Source: Nocardia cerradoensis NBRC 101014 (GTDB lineage Bacteria; Actinomycetota; Actinomycetes; Mycobacteriales; Mycobacteriaceae). From it: DNA of 64,000 nt. Numbering within the stretch: the first letter of the stretch is position 1; each line of letters opens with the position of its first letter. Below, piece by piece: positions 45,321 to 54,161 of this stretch. Both the position numbers and the translations under genes were made by a program. The notes under the pieces were generated by a model, which saw only the letters and a list, made by a program, of their open reading frames with translations, was not told where the DNA came from and searched no databases. Location of the stretch: NCBI RefSeq assembly GCF_000308535.1, contig NZ_BAFW01000146.1, forward strand, positions 62,001-126,000, given 5' to 3'.

Positions 45321-46106
45321 ATGGACCTGCATCTCGACGGAAAGATCGCGGTTGTCACCGGCGCCGGCAGAGGCATCGGGCTCGCGATCACCGAGCATCT
45401 CACCGACGCCGGTGCGCACGTGGTTGCGGGTGCACGCACCATGAGCGATCGCATCGCCGACCTTCACTCCGAAGGGAGCGTGACGTTCGTTCCGGGAGAC
45501 CTCGCAGGCACCGACGCCCCTGCGGAGCTGGTCGCGGCCGCCTCCCGATTGGGAGGAACCGACATCCTGATCAACAACGCCGGTGCGGTCACGGCGAGAC
45601 CCGGTGGATTCACGACCGTCACAGACGAAGACTGGCAATCCTCCTGGACCCTGGGAATGATGGCGGCCGTCCGCACCACCCGCGCGGCGATCCCCGAAAT
45701 GCTCCGCCGGGGTGGTGGCGCGATCGTCACGATCGGGTCCGTCAACGCCTTCTTCCCCGACCCCGGCGTGGTCGACTACTGCGCGGTCAAGGCAGCTCTG
45801 ACCAACCTCACCAAGGCACTGTCGAAGGAATTCGGCCCGCAAGGCATCCGCGCGAATTCGATCAGTCCCGGCCCGGTACTCACCGACCTGTGGCTCGGCA
45901 ACGGAGGAATCGCCGAGACTGTCGCCCAAGCCAGCGGCAGCAACGCCCGGGAAGTCGCCGACCGAGCAGTAGCCGGCACACCGAGCGGACGATTCACCAC
46001 CCCAGACGAGGTCGCAGACCTCGCACTGTTCCTGGCCTCGGACCGGGCCGCCAACATCACCGGCACCGACATGACGATCGACGGTGGATTCATCACCACC
46101 TTGTGA
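45321..46106 (+). CDS. Short-chain dehydrogenase/reductase
   Basis: The 261-residue SDR has the coenzyme motif TGAGRGIG, NNAG, a catalytic Ser in TIGSVNAFF and YxxxK as DYCAVK, ending with ITGTDMTIDGGFITTL. The substrate is unknown. It follows the MDR reductase in the same direction; a GAGGGAGAG site precedes the ATG at 45321. Despite being a ketoreductase-fold enzyme it is 22 kb from the polyketide cluster and not ActIII-like. Confidence 0.88.
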   Translation: MDLHLDGKIAVVTGAGRGIGLAITEHLTDAGAHVVAGARTMSDRIADLHSEGSVTFVPGDLAGTDAPAELVAAASRLGGTDILINNAGAVTARPGGFTTVTDEDWQSSWTLGMMAAVRTTRAAIPEMLRRGGGAIVTIGSVNAFFPDPGVVDYCAVKAALTNLTKALSKEFGPQGIRANSISPGPVLTDLWLGNGGIAETVAQASGSNAREVADRAVAGTPSGRFTTPDEVADLALFLASDRAANITGTDMTIDGGFITTL

Positions 46107-46532
46107 GTGTTGCCGACTCCACATTCATCACTGCGACATATCATCCGGACGGCGGAACGGTTTCACCACGCAGGAACTGCGCACTTCCCTGCAGATGATC
46201 CGAACGCACCGAAGTAGCGAAGCAGACCGGCCCGTCTCGCCGCGACCTGATTTCGTGTATGCCGCGCAGCGACATCCCTGGACCGCAACACGTCAACCAG
46301 AAACCGGCCAGTGTCGAGCCGCAGGATTGGCGACCAGCCGTCGCGGCGGATTCGTGACCGCAGGAGTGTCGAGAAATCGGTGGTCAGGGGGTCACACAGG
46401 CTTCGCCTATGTGCCGAGATCAGCAGTCATCGCCGGGAACGGTTCATCCGTGGTGGGTGATGCTCTGCCGTCGTTTCCCACGGTCTTGTGGTGGAGACAC
46501 ACACCGATGCGGTTGAAGGGGCAGGAGCGCTG
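46107..46532. other. Intergenic region of about 425 bp
   Basis: A weak open frame (46084-46533) crosses this stretch but has unnatural composition. The region presumably contains the promoter of the DUF1254 gene. No repeat or RNA gene is seen. Confidence 0.45.
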
Positions 46533-47963
46533 ATGGGACGGTATGAAGACTTGGCCGGCGCCGGGTTCGAGGGCGGGTTCGCCACCGATGACACCGTGCG
46601 GATCCTGCGGGACGAGCTGGTGTTCCAGCGCGCGGTGCAGGCGTATCTGTGGTCGCTGCCCGCGGTGAACATCTGGGCGATGAAAGAAGCCTCCGAGCGG
46701 CAGTTCGGCGGCGGCTATCACGTGCTGCCGGTGTGGCAGGACCGCATCGACGCCAAAACCCTGGTCACCACACCGAATTTCGACGTCGTCTACGCCATGG
46801 GCTATCTCGACCTCGACGCCTACGGGCCGCTCGTAGTCGAAGCCCCCGCCGGGGTGCAAGGCATCATCGACGACTTCTGGCAGCGCCCCATCCTCGGCCC
46901 GACCATCGACGGACACCAGCACAAGGGCGATGTCGGGCTGGTCGGCCCCGACGCCGGCCGGGGCGGCACCTATGTGCTGCTGCCACCGGACTACCAGGGC
47001 CCCGACCCCGACAACGGTTTCATCTACCGATCCCGCACCAACAATGTGTTCCTGTTCTGGCGGTCGTTCTTCACCGACCCCGACGACCTCACCGAGACCG
47101 TCGACCGGATCGAGGCCACCATCATCTACCCACTCGGCGGCAAGGACGCCGCGGCGCCGATGGAGTTCCCGCACGCATCCGGTGTCGAACTGGACATGCT
47201 GTTCCCCCGCGACGGCCGCTACTTCGACATGCTCGACCGGTTCATCCAAGCCGAGGCCGTCGACCCGCACGACATGGACATGCGCGGGTTCCTGCACACC
47301 CTCGGCATCGAGAAGGGCCGCCAGTTCACCCCCACCGCCCACGACCGCGAACTGCTCGACCGGGCCGCCCGCATCGCGTTCGCCATCAGCAAGATCACCA
47401 TCACCAACCTGCTGCCCTTCGAACCCGGCGGCACCTACTTCCCGAATCAACCGTGGCTCAACGTCTTCGCCGGGCAGAACACCGAATTCCAAGCCAGCGG
47501 GACCTTCACCAACCTCGAACAGCGCGCCGGCTACTTCACCTCCGCCTACTCCGATTCACCCGGCATGGTGGTCAACCTGATCGACGAGGGCGCGAAATAT
47601 CCGGTCACCATGCGCGACGGCAACGGCGACTGGCTCGACGGCGCCCGCTCCTACACCCTCACCCTGCCCGCGGGGATCCCTGCGAAACTGTTCTGGTCGG
47701 TCGCGGTCTACGACCCGATCACCGCATCCGGACTCGACAACGGCCAGCGCTTCCCCTCGATCAACGCCATGGACAAACCCGACGCCAACCCCGACGGCTC
47801 CCACACCATCCACTTCGGCCCCGACCAACCCGCCGACGCGGGTGAAAAGAACTGGCTGCGCACCGTTCCCGGCAAAGGCTTCTTCGTCATCGTCCGCCTC
47901 TACGGCCCCGGCAAGCCGTTCTTCGAACAAACCTGGATCCCCGGCAACCTCACACCCGCGTGA
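46533..47963 (+). CDS. DUF1254/DUF1214 domain protein
   Basis: The 476-residue product has an N-terminal DUF1254 region (LVFQRAVQAYLWSLPAVNIW, TTPNFDVVYAMGYLDL) and a C-terminal DUF1214 region (LPAGIPAKLFWSVAVYDPIT, TVPGKGFFVIVRLYGPGKPF). Proteins of this type are widespread in mycolic-acid actinobacteria; no function is established. No signal peptide is seen. GGAG lies upstream of ATG 46533; an ATG 15 codons earlier is possible. It stands alone. Confidence 0.85.
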   Translation: MGRYEDLAGAGFEGGFATDDTVRILRDELVFQRAVQAYLWSLPAVNIWAMKEASERQFGGGYHVLPVWQDRIDAKTLVTTPNFDVVYAMGYLDLDAYGPLVVEAPAGVQGIIDDFWQRPILGPTIDGHQHKGDVGLVGPDAGRGGTYVLLPPDYQGPDPDNGFIYRSRTNNVFLFWRSFFTDPDDLTETVDRIEATIIYPLGGKDAAAPMEFPHASGVELDMLFPRDGRYFDMLDRFIQAEAVDPHDMDMRGFLHTLGIEKGRQFTPTAHDRELLDRAARIAFAISKITITNLLPFEPGGTYFPNQPWLNVFAGQNTEFQASGTFTNLEQRAGYFTSAYSDSPGMVVNLIDEGAKYPVTMRDGNGDWLDGARSYTLTLPAGIPAKLFWSVAVYDPITASGLDNGQRFPSINAMDKPDANPDGSHTIHFGPDQPADAGEKNWLRTVPGKGFFVIVRLYGPGKPFFEQTWIPGNLTPA

Positions 47964-48039
47964 CCGGGTGTTGTACATCGATCGTTTTCCGGCACCCACG
48001 CTCCGGAACCGAATCGCCAGGACGCGTGACTCGCGGCGG

Positions 48040-48059
48040 AAAGTGGCGGTTGTCACTTT
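48040..48059. promoter_or_regulatory. Inverted repeat upstream of the flavoprotein-sigma factor operon
   Basis: AAAGTG (48040-48045) and CACTTT (48054-48059) form a dyad with an 8-base spacer, 37 bp before the flavoprotein ATG. The right half includes TGTCAC, which resembles the -35 element reported for ECF41 promoters (TGTCACA), but no matching CGTC -10 is found at normal spacing. Confidence 0.35.
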
Positions 48060-48095
48060 GTGTCAGATCTGGAGGGTGTGGCGTGTCTGGAGGGC

Positions 48096-49289
48096 ATGAC
48101 TGATTTCAATGCCATCACCAAAGTGGTTGTGATCGGCGGCGGTTACGCCGGTGCCGTGGCTGCCAATCGGCTGCGGCTGCGCAGCGATGTCGAGATCACG
48201 CTGGTCAATCCGCGTCCGCAGTTCGTCGAGCGCATGCGGTTGCATCAGTTCGTGGCCGGTACCCATGAGGCTGCGATCGGCTACGACACACTGCTCGGCG
48301 CCGGGGTGCGGCTGGTCGTCGATCGTGCCGTCCGCATCGATACTGCCGCCCGCCGGGTGGAATTGGGTTCGGGGCGCGCGCTCGACTACGACTACGTGGT
48401 CTACGCGGTCGGCAGCACCGCCGCGGTGCCGGCGTCGGTGCCCGGTGCCACCGAATTCGCCTGTCCGATCGCCGAATTCGAACACGCTCAGCGGCTGCGC
48501 GCGGCGCTGGCGGACGTGCCGGCCCGGGCGCCGATTGTCGTCGTCGGAGGTGGGCTCACCGGCATCGAGACCGCCGCCGAACTCGTGGAGCAGGGCCTTG
48601 TCGTGACGTTGGTGAGTGGCGGTAAGTTGGCGGCGAACTTCTCGAATCCGGCCCGGCGGTCGGTGGCGAAGTGGTTGTCCGAGAACGGGGTCGAGGTGCG
48701 TGAGCAAGCGCGGGTGGGCGACGTTCGGCGCGAGGGGGTCGTCCTGACCGACGGAGAATGGGTGCCCGGTGCGATCACGATCTGGACCGCCGGATTCGGG
48801 GTGCCGGAACTGGCGGCACGCAGTGGGCTGCGCACCGACGGGCTCGGTCGGCTGCTGACCGACGAGACATTGACCAGTATCGATGATGAACGCATTGTCG
48901 CCGCCGGGGACGCGGTCGCTCCCTCGGGCCGCCCTTTGCGGATGAGCTGCTATGCCGCCCAGCCCTTGGGTGCGCAGGCCGCCGATAATGTTTTGGCCCG
49001 CATCGCCGGGGACGAGCCCGCTGTGCTGGACGTGGCCTTCACCGCCTGCACCGTGGGTTTGGGTAGCCGCGCGGGTGCGATGCAATTCAGCCGGCGTGAC
49101 GACACACCCGTGCCGATGTATCTCGGCGGGCGTACGGCCGGGTGGATCAAGGAACGGGTGGGTCTCGCGGGCCCGATCGGGACCATTCGCAAGGAAGCCC
49201 GCAAACCCGGCGCGATTCCGACCTTCCTGGGCTTGGGCAGGCGTAAGGATCTGAGCGCGGCCGAGCCGCAGGGAGTTTCGAAGCCATGA
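48096..49289 (+). CDS. NDH-2-like FAD-dependent pyridine nucleotide oxidoreductase
   Basis: This 397-residue protein has two dinucleotide folds: FAD motif VVIGGGYAGAVAANRL near the N-terminus and NAD(P)H motif VVVGGGLTGIETAAELVEQG in the middle, followed by the FAD-binding ERIVAAGDAVAP. This is the layout of type II NADH dehydrogenases and AIF/FSP1-like reductases. The stop overlaps the start of the ECF41 sigma gene by four bases, matching the known habit of ECF41 genes to neighbour an oxidoreductase gene that the sigma factor controls. Confidence 0.88.
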   Translation: MTDFNAITKVVVIGGGYAGAVAANRLRLRSDVEITLVNPRPQFVERMRLHQFVAGTHEAAIGYDTLLGAGVRLVVDRAVRIDTAARRVELGSGRALDYDYVVYAVGSTAAVPASVPGATEFACPIAEFEHAQRLRAALADVPARAPIVVVGGGLTGIETAAELVEQGLVVTLVSGGKLAANFSNPARRSVAKWLSENGVEVREQARVGDVRREGVVLTDGEWVPGAITIWTAGFGVPELAARSGLRTDGLGRLLTDETLTSIDDERIVAAGDAVAPSGRPLRMSCYAAQPLGAQAADNVLARIAGDEPAVLDVAFTACTVGLGSRAGAMQFSRRDDTPVPMYLGGRTAGWIKERVGLAGPIGTIRKEARKPGAIPTFLGLGRRKDLSAAEPQGVSKP

Positions 49290-50206
49290 CGTCCACCGAT
49301 GAGCACACCGAGCGTTTCGTCCACCTGCGGCCGCTGCTGTTCACCATCGCCTACGAAATCCTGGGTTCGGCAACCGAAGCCGACGACGTGCTGCAGGACA
49401 GCTATCTACGGTGGCGGCGGGTGGACCTGGCCACGGTCCGGGATACGAAATCCTATCTGGCCCAGCTCGTCACGCGGCAGGCACTGAATGCGTTGCGGGC
49501 CAGCGTCAGTCGCCGCGAGGAGTACGTCGGCCCGTGGCTGCCCGAGCCGCTGCTGCTCACCGACGGCGACGCCTCGAGCGATGTGGTACTCACCGAATCG
49601 GTCTCGATGGGGATGCTGATCGTGCTGGAAACGCTCACCCCCATCGAGCGGGCAGTTTTCGTGCTGCGTGAGGTCTTCGGTTTCGACTATGACGAAATTG
49701 CTTCCGCAACAGGAAAATCCGTCGGCGCCGTGCATCAGACCGCGCGCCGCGCCCGCAACCATGTCCATGCCCGGCGCAAGCGCTCCGGCCCGGTCGACAC
49801 CGTCCGGACCGCCGCGGTCACCGAACGCTTCATCACGGCCGCGACCACCGGCGACATGGAAGGCTTGCTGTCGCTGCTCGCACCGGACATCACCTGGACC
49901 ACCGACAGCGGCGGCAAGGTGACCGCACTGCCGGAGCTGGTCATGGTCGGCGCCGAACGAGTGGGTGCGATTCTCATGGCGGTCTTCAGATACGCGCTGC
50001 GGCGACCGGAAGTACGCATCGAGACGGTGAACTGCAACGGTCAACCGGCACTCGCGTGCTACATCGGCGACAAACTGGAAGCCGTCCTCGTATTCGACAT
50101 CGCCGAGGACCGGATCGTCGGCGGCTACGGTATCCGCAACCCCGACAAACTGGCCGCCCTCGACATCCCGCGCGCCATCAGCCGCACTGAAACCCCCACC
50201 GTGTGA
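49286..50206 (+). CDS. ECF41-group sigma factor with SnoaL-like C-terminal extension
   Basis: The 306-residue sigma factor has sigma-2 (about 10-75) and sigma-4 (about 110-165; FGFDYDEIASATGKSVGAVH) regions and a NTF2/SnoaL-like C-terminal domain. It carries the ECF41 marks WLPEP (84-88), the linker motif DGGGK-like DSGGK (207-211) and NPDKL (285-289). In ECF41 proteins the extension acts as a built-in regulator in place of an anti-sigma factor. It is translationally coupled to the NDH-2-like flavoprotein gene. Confidence 0.93.
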   Translation: MTSTDEHTERFVHLRPLLFTIAYEILGSATEADDVLQDSYLRWRRVDLATVRDTKSYLAQLVTRQALNALRASVSRREEYVGPWLPEPLLLTDGDASSDVVLTESVSMGMLIVLETLTPIERAVFVLREVFGFDYDEIASATGKSVGAVHQTARRARNHVHARRKRSGPVDTVRTAAVTERFITAATTGDMEGLLSLLAPDITWTTDSGGKVTALPELVMVGAERVGAILMAVFRYALRRPEVRIETVNCNGQPALACYIGDKLEAVLVFDIAEDRIVGGYGIRNPDKLAALDIPRAISRTETPTV

Positions 50207-50458
50207 TCCCGCCCGACCCGATGCATCCTGTCATGCCGCATACCAGGCTGTTCGGACCGTCCTGGGCGGCCGGCCGAGCTCACCCTCGTGCCGATACGAA
50301 CATCCGGGAGTGAGCTCAACTCCCTTCGCGCCGAATATCAGTGCTGCGGTTCCTTCGATCGACGGACTCGGTAGCGGGGCAGGTCGTGCATGCCGCATGA
50401 GCCAGACTGGGACAATCGGCCCGCGCACCGCTCGGGTATGAATTGAAGGAACTGCCGT

Positions 50459-51850
50459 ATGACCGAACTCCGGACCGACTCCGTCCCAGGCAATCGGCGA
50501 TCACAAGTGGTGGTCGCGAGTTTGATCGGCACGTCGATCGAGTTCTACGACTTCTACATCTACGGCACGGCAGCGGTGCTCGTGTTCCCGAAGTTGTTCT
50601 TTCCACACGAAAGTCCGACCGCGGCACAGTTGTCGTCGTTCGTCACCTTCGCGCTCGCATTCTTCGCGCGCCCGATCGGTTCGGTCGTGTTCGGACACTT
50701 CGGCGACCGCATCGGACGCAAACGCACACTGGTCTCCTCGCTGCTGATCATGGGCACCGCGACCGTGCTGATCGGATGCCTGCCGACCTACGCCGTCGCC
50801 GGACTGTGGGCGCCCGTGCTGCTGGCGGTGCTGCGCTTCGTGCAGGGCGTCGGACTCGGTGGTGAATGGAGCGGCGCCACGTTGCTGGCCACGGAGAACG
50901 CACCGGCAGGAAGGCGGGGGCTGTTCGGAAGCCTGCCGCAACTGGGCGCACCCATCGGGTTCTTCCTCGCGAACGGGGTGTTCCTGCTGCTCACCGCGAT
51001 CATGCCCGCGCACTCAGACGGAACGGGCACCATCGCCTTCGACAACGTCGGCTGGCGAATCCCGTTCCTACTCAGCGCGATCCTGGTCGTCGTCGGCCTC
51101 TACGTACGGTTGCAGATCGTGGAAAGCCGAGTCTTCACCGATGTCGCCGCCGCCGACAATATCGCGCGGGTGCCCGCCGCCCGCCTCGTACGCACCCACT
51201 GGCGCCATCTCGTCCTCGGCACCCTGCTGTGCGTGTCGACGTACGTGCTGTTCTATCTCATGACCACGTTCACCCTCACCTATGGCACCGCGGCCGCGCA
51301 TCCGGCCTCGGACGCGAAGGCGGGCCTCGGGTTCAGCCGCACCGGATTCCTGACAATTCTGCTGATCGGCGTGGTGTTCTTCGCCCTGTTCACCACGGTG
51401 GCCGGTCTCCTGACCGACCGGATCGGCCGACGGCGGACACTGCTGGCGACCCTCGCCGCGGTCACGGTGTTCGGGTTGTTGTTCCAGCCGTGGTTCACCG
51501 TCGCGGGATCGGTTTCGCTCAGTGTCTCGTTCGTCATCGTGGGCCTAGCCCTGATGGGGCTGAGCTACGGGCCGATGGGATCGCTACTGCCGGAGCTGTT
51601 TCCCGCCGACGTCCGGTACACCGGGTCCGCGGTCGTGTACAACCTCGCGGGCGTACTCGGCGCCTCACTGGCGCCGATCATCGCGGTCGCGTTATGGCGG
51701 CCCGACGGCAACATCGCCACAGTCGGCCTGTATCTGTCGGCGGCCGGTCTGCTGTCACTGGTCGCACTGCTGGGCGTCCGCGAGACCCGCGACATGGACT
51801 ATGCCGCTCAAACTCCGCATTCCGAGCATCCGCCGGTGCCCGCCGGCTGA
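50459..51850 (+). CDS. MFS transporter of the metabolite:proton symporter (MHS) family
   Basis: The 463-residue membrane protein has about 12 helices, the start VVVASLIGTSIEFYDFYIYG typical of MHS (ShiA/ProP-like) carriers, the loop GHFGDRIGRKRTL, and RFVQGVGLGGEWSGATLLA. Substrates of this family include osmolytes, shikimate and dicarboxylates; the substrate here is unknown. ATG 50459 has GAAGGAA upstream. The preceding 250 bp contain two copies of CATGCCGCAT (near 50232 and 50389). Confidence 0.88.
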   Translation: MTELRTDSVPGNRRSQVVVASLIGTSIEFYDFYIYGTAAVLVFPKLFFPHESPTAAQLSSFVTFALAFFARPIGSVVFGHFGDRIGRKRTLVSSLLIMGTATVLIGCLPTYAVAGLWAPVLLAVLRFVQGVGLGGEWSGATLLATENAPAGRRGLFGSLPQLGAPIGFFLANGVFLLLTAIMPAHSDGTGTIAFDNVGWRIPFLLSAILVVVGLYVRLQIVESRVFTDVAAADNIARVPAARLVRTHWRHLVLGTLLCVSTYVLFYLMTTFTLTYGTAAAHPASDAKAGLGFSRTGFLTILLIGVVFFALFTTVAGLLTDRIGRRRTLLATLAAVTVFGLLFQPWFTVAGSVSLSVSFVIVGLALMGLSYGPMGSLLPELFPADVRYTGSAVVYNLAGVLGASLAPIIAVALWRPDGNIATVGLYLSAAGLLSLVALLGVRETRDMDYAAQTPHSEHPPVPAG

Positions 51851-51941
51851 CGAACCCGCTCGCCATCGGACACCACGACAGCGCCGGTCGACCGGCCGTT
51901 CGCCGCAATTCGATCAGCACTGTCAACGCCCCCGCGCCGCG

Positions 51942-52178
51942 TCAATCGACAGGGCCTCGGGCAATCAAGACAGTCCTGAGCACGTGCTCGACCGCCGACT
52001 CGAACACCGCTCCCCGCAACTCATCTCGTGCGGCGAGGTTACGGGTCGCGAGGTCGAGCCTCTGGTCATCAGTCAGACGGCGCACCACGGCGGCGGCAAC
52101 ATCTTCCAGATCGAAGTCGCCGTTCCTGTTGTCCAACCTGGTCAGGGCGAACTCGACGACGATCTCCTCATCGGTCAT
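51942..52178 (-). CDS. Small hypothetical protein, 78 residues
   Basis: A GGAGGCG site precedes ATG 52178. The product (begins MTDEEIVVEFALTRLDNRNG) is acidic and largely helical with EDVAAAVVRRLTDDQRLDLA and a C-terminal VEHVLRTVLIARG. No family is recognised. The longer open frame upstream is not supported by a ribosome site. It converges with the transporter gene. Confidence 0.6.
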   Translation of the reverse strand: MTDEEIVVEFALTRLDNRNGDFDLEDVAAAVVRRLTDDQRLDLATRNLAARDELRGAVFESAVEHVLRTVLIARGPVD

Positions 52179-52322
52179 ACTTCGCCTCCACTGTCTGCTC
52201 GTGCGGCCACCGACTGCCTGACTCAACTCTACGGCGTTCGTCGATCGGCTCACCTTCCGATCGGTCACGGCCCGGCGCGATGTGCTCGAATCTCACACGA
52301 GCCGAAGATCTGCCTCGATGGC

Positions 52323-52425
52323 GTGACCGATACTCCTCGGAAACTGACGTTCGGCATGAACGTGGACGGCTACGTCGCCGCACCAGGCGAAGAACTCGGC
52401 TGGACCTGCCGTGGCGAGCACACTA
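52323..52425 (+). pseudogene. Fragment of a DHFR-like (RibD C-terminal family) reductase gene
   Basis: TPRKLTFGMNVDGYVAAPGE with ELGWT resembles the N-terminus of actinobacterial DHFR-family proteins, which typically read KLTFGMNVSLDGYVAAPGDDLGW. Two residues are missing after MNV, and after about 34 codons the similarity ends where the PPOX-family gene (minus, 52456) begins. A remnant left by deletion is the best explanation. Confidence 0.5.
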
Positions 52426-52455
52426 CTTCGCCGACCGGACGCCCGACCTGTGCTG

Positions 52456-52887
52456 TCAGAGATCACCCGAGTAGTCCTGGCTGATCCAGCGGTCGGGGCG
52501 GATGGTGAACAGTACGGAGTCGTTGCCGTCCATCCGGTCCGCGAAGACGCGGCCCTCCTCCGGACCGAGATAGCGGCTGGCGATACTCACCCGCGCGTCC
52601 CGGGGCGAGGGGGTCTCGGCATCGACGACCGTGCCCTCGACGATGACGTACTGATAGGGCAACTCTTCGCGCTGCACCGTCAGTGTCACCACGCCGGCTT
52701 CCCGCACCAGCCTGGCCTTGCGGCGTGCCGCGCCGGTGTTGATGCGAATATTGCCCCCCGGGGTGTAGTCGTACCAGATGGGTGCGGCGGCGGGCGGACG
52801 CCCGTCGGTAGCCGCGACCGACAGCACTCCGATGTGCTTGCCCGCCAGGAACTCTTGACGCTCGGCTTCCGAGAAAGGTTTCGGCAT
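52456..52887 (-). CDS. PPOX-class (pyridoxamine 5'-phosphate oxidase-like) flavin/F420 protein
   Basis: This 143-residue split-barrel protein contains HIGVLSVAATDGRPPAAAPI, then WYDYTPGGNIRINTGAARRK and a middle QREELPYQYVIVEGTVVD, which is the pattern of the PPOX-class F420-dependent or FMN-binding family common in mycobacteria and Nocardia. The ATG at 52887 (MPKPFSEAERQEFLAG) lacks a clear ribosome site; it lies 29 bp after the alpha/beta hydrolase stop and may be translated from that transcript. Confidence 0.85.
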   Translation of the reverse strand: MPKPFSEAERQEFLAGKHIGVLSVAATDGRPPAAAPIWYDYTPGGNIRINTGAARRKARLVREAGVVTLTVQREELPYQYVIVEGTVVDAETPSPRDARVSIASRYLGPEEGRVFADRMDGNDSVLFTIRPDRWISQDYSGDL

Positions 52888-52915
52888 AAGACGTCGAACG
52901 GCGCGGGCTACGCCG

Positions 52916-53815
52916 TTATTCCGGTCGATCGCGCGAATCCCACTGGGCGAGGACGGTTCGCAAGGTCGCCACCAGGGCAAGCGGTTGATCCATCATCGGG
53001 TGATGACCGGCCTCGGCCAGTTCGACCACCGTCGCGGGTCGCCCGAACAAGCTCGCGATCTCCAGCGCCCGCTCCCGCGTCACCAACCCACGTTCGCATC
53101 GGATGTAGAGCACGGATGCGTCCACGGCCCGCAGCGAGCCGAGGGGCGGAATACGCCCGTCTTCGAGGCGCTTGCGCAACATCTCGGGATCGAACTTCCA
53201 GCCCCACCCGGCACCGGTGTCTCGCACCGATCCCTCCGCCACGTGCCGCGCGACGTAAGGAAGCAGAACCGCCTGGTCCGGGACGGTTCGAAACCGGCCA
53301 CAGATCTCATCCCGCGTCGGGTACGTCTTCGGTCGGCGGAGCAACTGACGGACGATGGAGTCTTGCGACGGCTCCTGAAACGGAGAATCGATGACGACCA
53401 GACCCGCCATAGATTCCGGATGCCGAGCAGCCGCGACGGCGCTCACCCGCCCACCCATGCTGTGCCCGATGACGTACGCCCGTCCGGCTATCCCGCCGGC
53501 CTCGGCAGCGGCCATCACCTCGTCCGCCCAGCCCTCGATCGGATATCGGGATCGCACGGCGCTGTCACCGTGACCGGACAAATCCAGCGCCACCACACGG
53601 TGCGTACCCGCCAACAGCGGAGCGATGTGGTCCCACCAGCCCGAATGCGCCGATCCGCCGTGCACCAGCACCACACCGGCCGTCCCCTCCCGGCCCCAGC
53701 ACCGCAGATGAACGACACCACCCGCGACGTCGACCTCACGATGTTCGGGCAGTTCCGCGATGGCCTGGGTGAACCATTCCGGTGCCGCGACACCCGTCTC
53801 CGCCGTCACAACCAT
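52916..53815 (-). CDS. Alpha/beta hydrolase
   Basis: The 299-residue enzyme has the oxyanion motif VLVHGGSAHSGWWDH, the nucleophile elbow GHSMGGRVSA and a late ELAEAGHHPMMDQP that should hold the catalytic His. The general form is that of epoxide-hydrolase/lactonase-like family members; the substrate is unknown. ATG 53815 has GGAGGCGG upstream. It is followed by the PPOX-family gene, a likely two-gene unit. Confidence 0.88.
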   Translation of the reverse strand: MVVTAETGVAAPEWFTQAIAELPEHREVDVAGGVVHLRCWGREGTAGVVLVHGGSAHSGWWDHIAPLLAGTHRVVALDLSGHGDSAVRSRYPIEGWADEVMAAAEAGGIAGRAYVIGHSMGGRVSAVAAARHPESMAGLVVIDSPFQEPSQDSIVRQLLRRPKTYPTRDEICGRFRTVPDQAVLLPYVARHVAEGSVRDTGAGWGWKFDPEMLRKRLEDGRIPPLGSLRAVDASVLYIRCERGLVTRERALEIASLFGRPATVVELAEAGHHPMMDQPLALVATLRTVLAQWDSRDRPE

Positions 53816-54161
53816 CGCCGCCTCCTTCGCCCGGACCCGTCCTTCGGACCATATCGGCAGGCGCACGAAGCCGTGGAGCCACCGGTGGTGCAATCGATCG
53901 GCGCCGACATGCGGAAGCTGCGGGAGCGATCCCGAGCCGCGGAAACAGCAAACGCCGACAGGCGGCCCCGCAGAAGTCCTGGAACCCCGAGCGGCCCAAC
54001 CTATTCGAGTGGCGATGAACTCTTCCGCCGATCCGGTCGAGCGCGTCGAAAACCCGTGTGCCCGTCGCTCTCCTGGCACCTTGACCGATGAGTGGTACAT
54101 CGCTGGGGCCGAGCCGGAATGCGATTGCCGCGATGTACCACTCGTCGTATCGACGGCCGGG
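53816..54161. other. Intergenic region with a long inverted repeat
   Basis: About 345 bp between the P450 3' end and the hydrolase start, both on the minus strand. It carries the inverted repeat at 54086-54147 and must hold the hydrolase promoter. No gene is supported. Confidence 0.5.
54086..54147. repeat. 18-bp near-perfect inverted repeat with 26-base loop
   Basis: CGATGAGTGGTACATCGC (54086-54103) is complementary to GCGATGTACCACTCGTCG (54130-54147) at 17 of 18 positions. It lies 15 bp past the P450 stop codon (reading minus). It may be a terminator, a mobile-element end pair or a paired binding site. Confidence 0.7.

Noticed and set aside
45321..46106. SDR considered as a second polyketide ketoreductase
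   Set aside because: It lacks ActIII-type motifs and lies more than 20 kb from the cluster beside an unrelated reductase.
46084..46533. Frame of 149 codons before the DUF1254 gene
   Set aside because: Composition is not protein-like and no start signal is present.
48051..48085. Complete ECF41 promoter (TGTCAC with CGTC)
   Set aside because: No CGTC occurs at the normal spacing; only the -35-like part is present.
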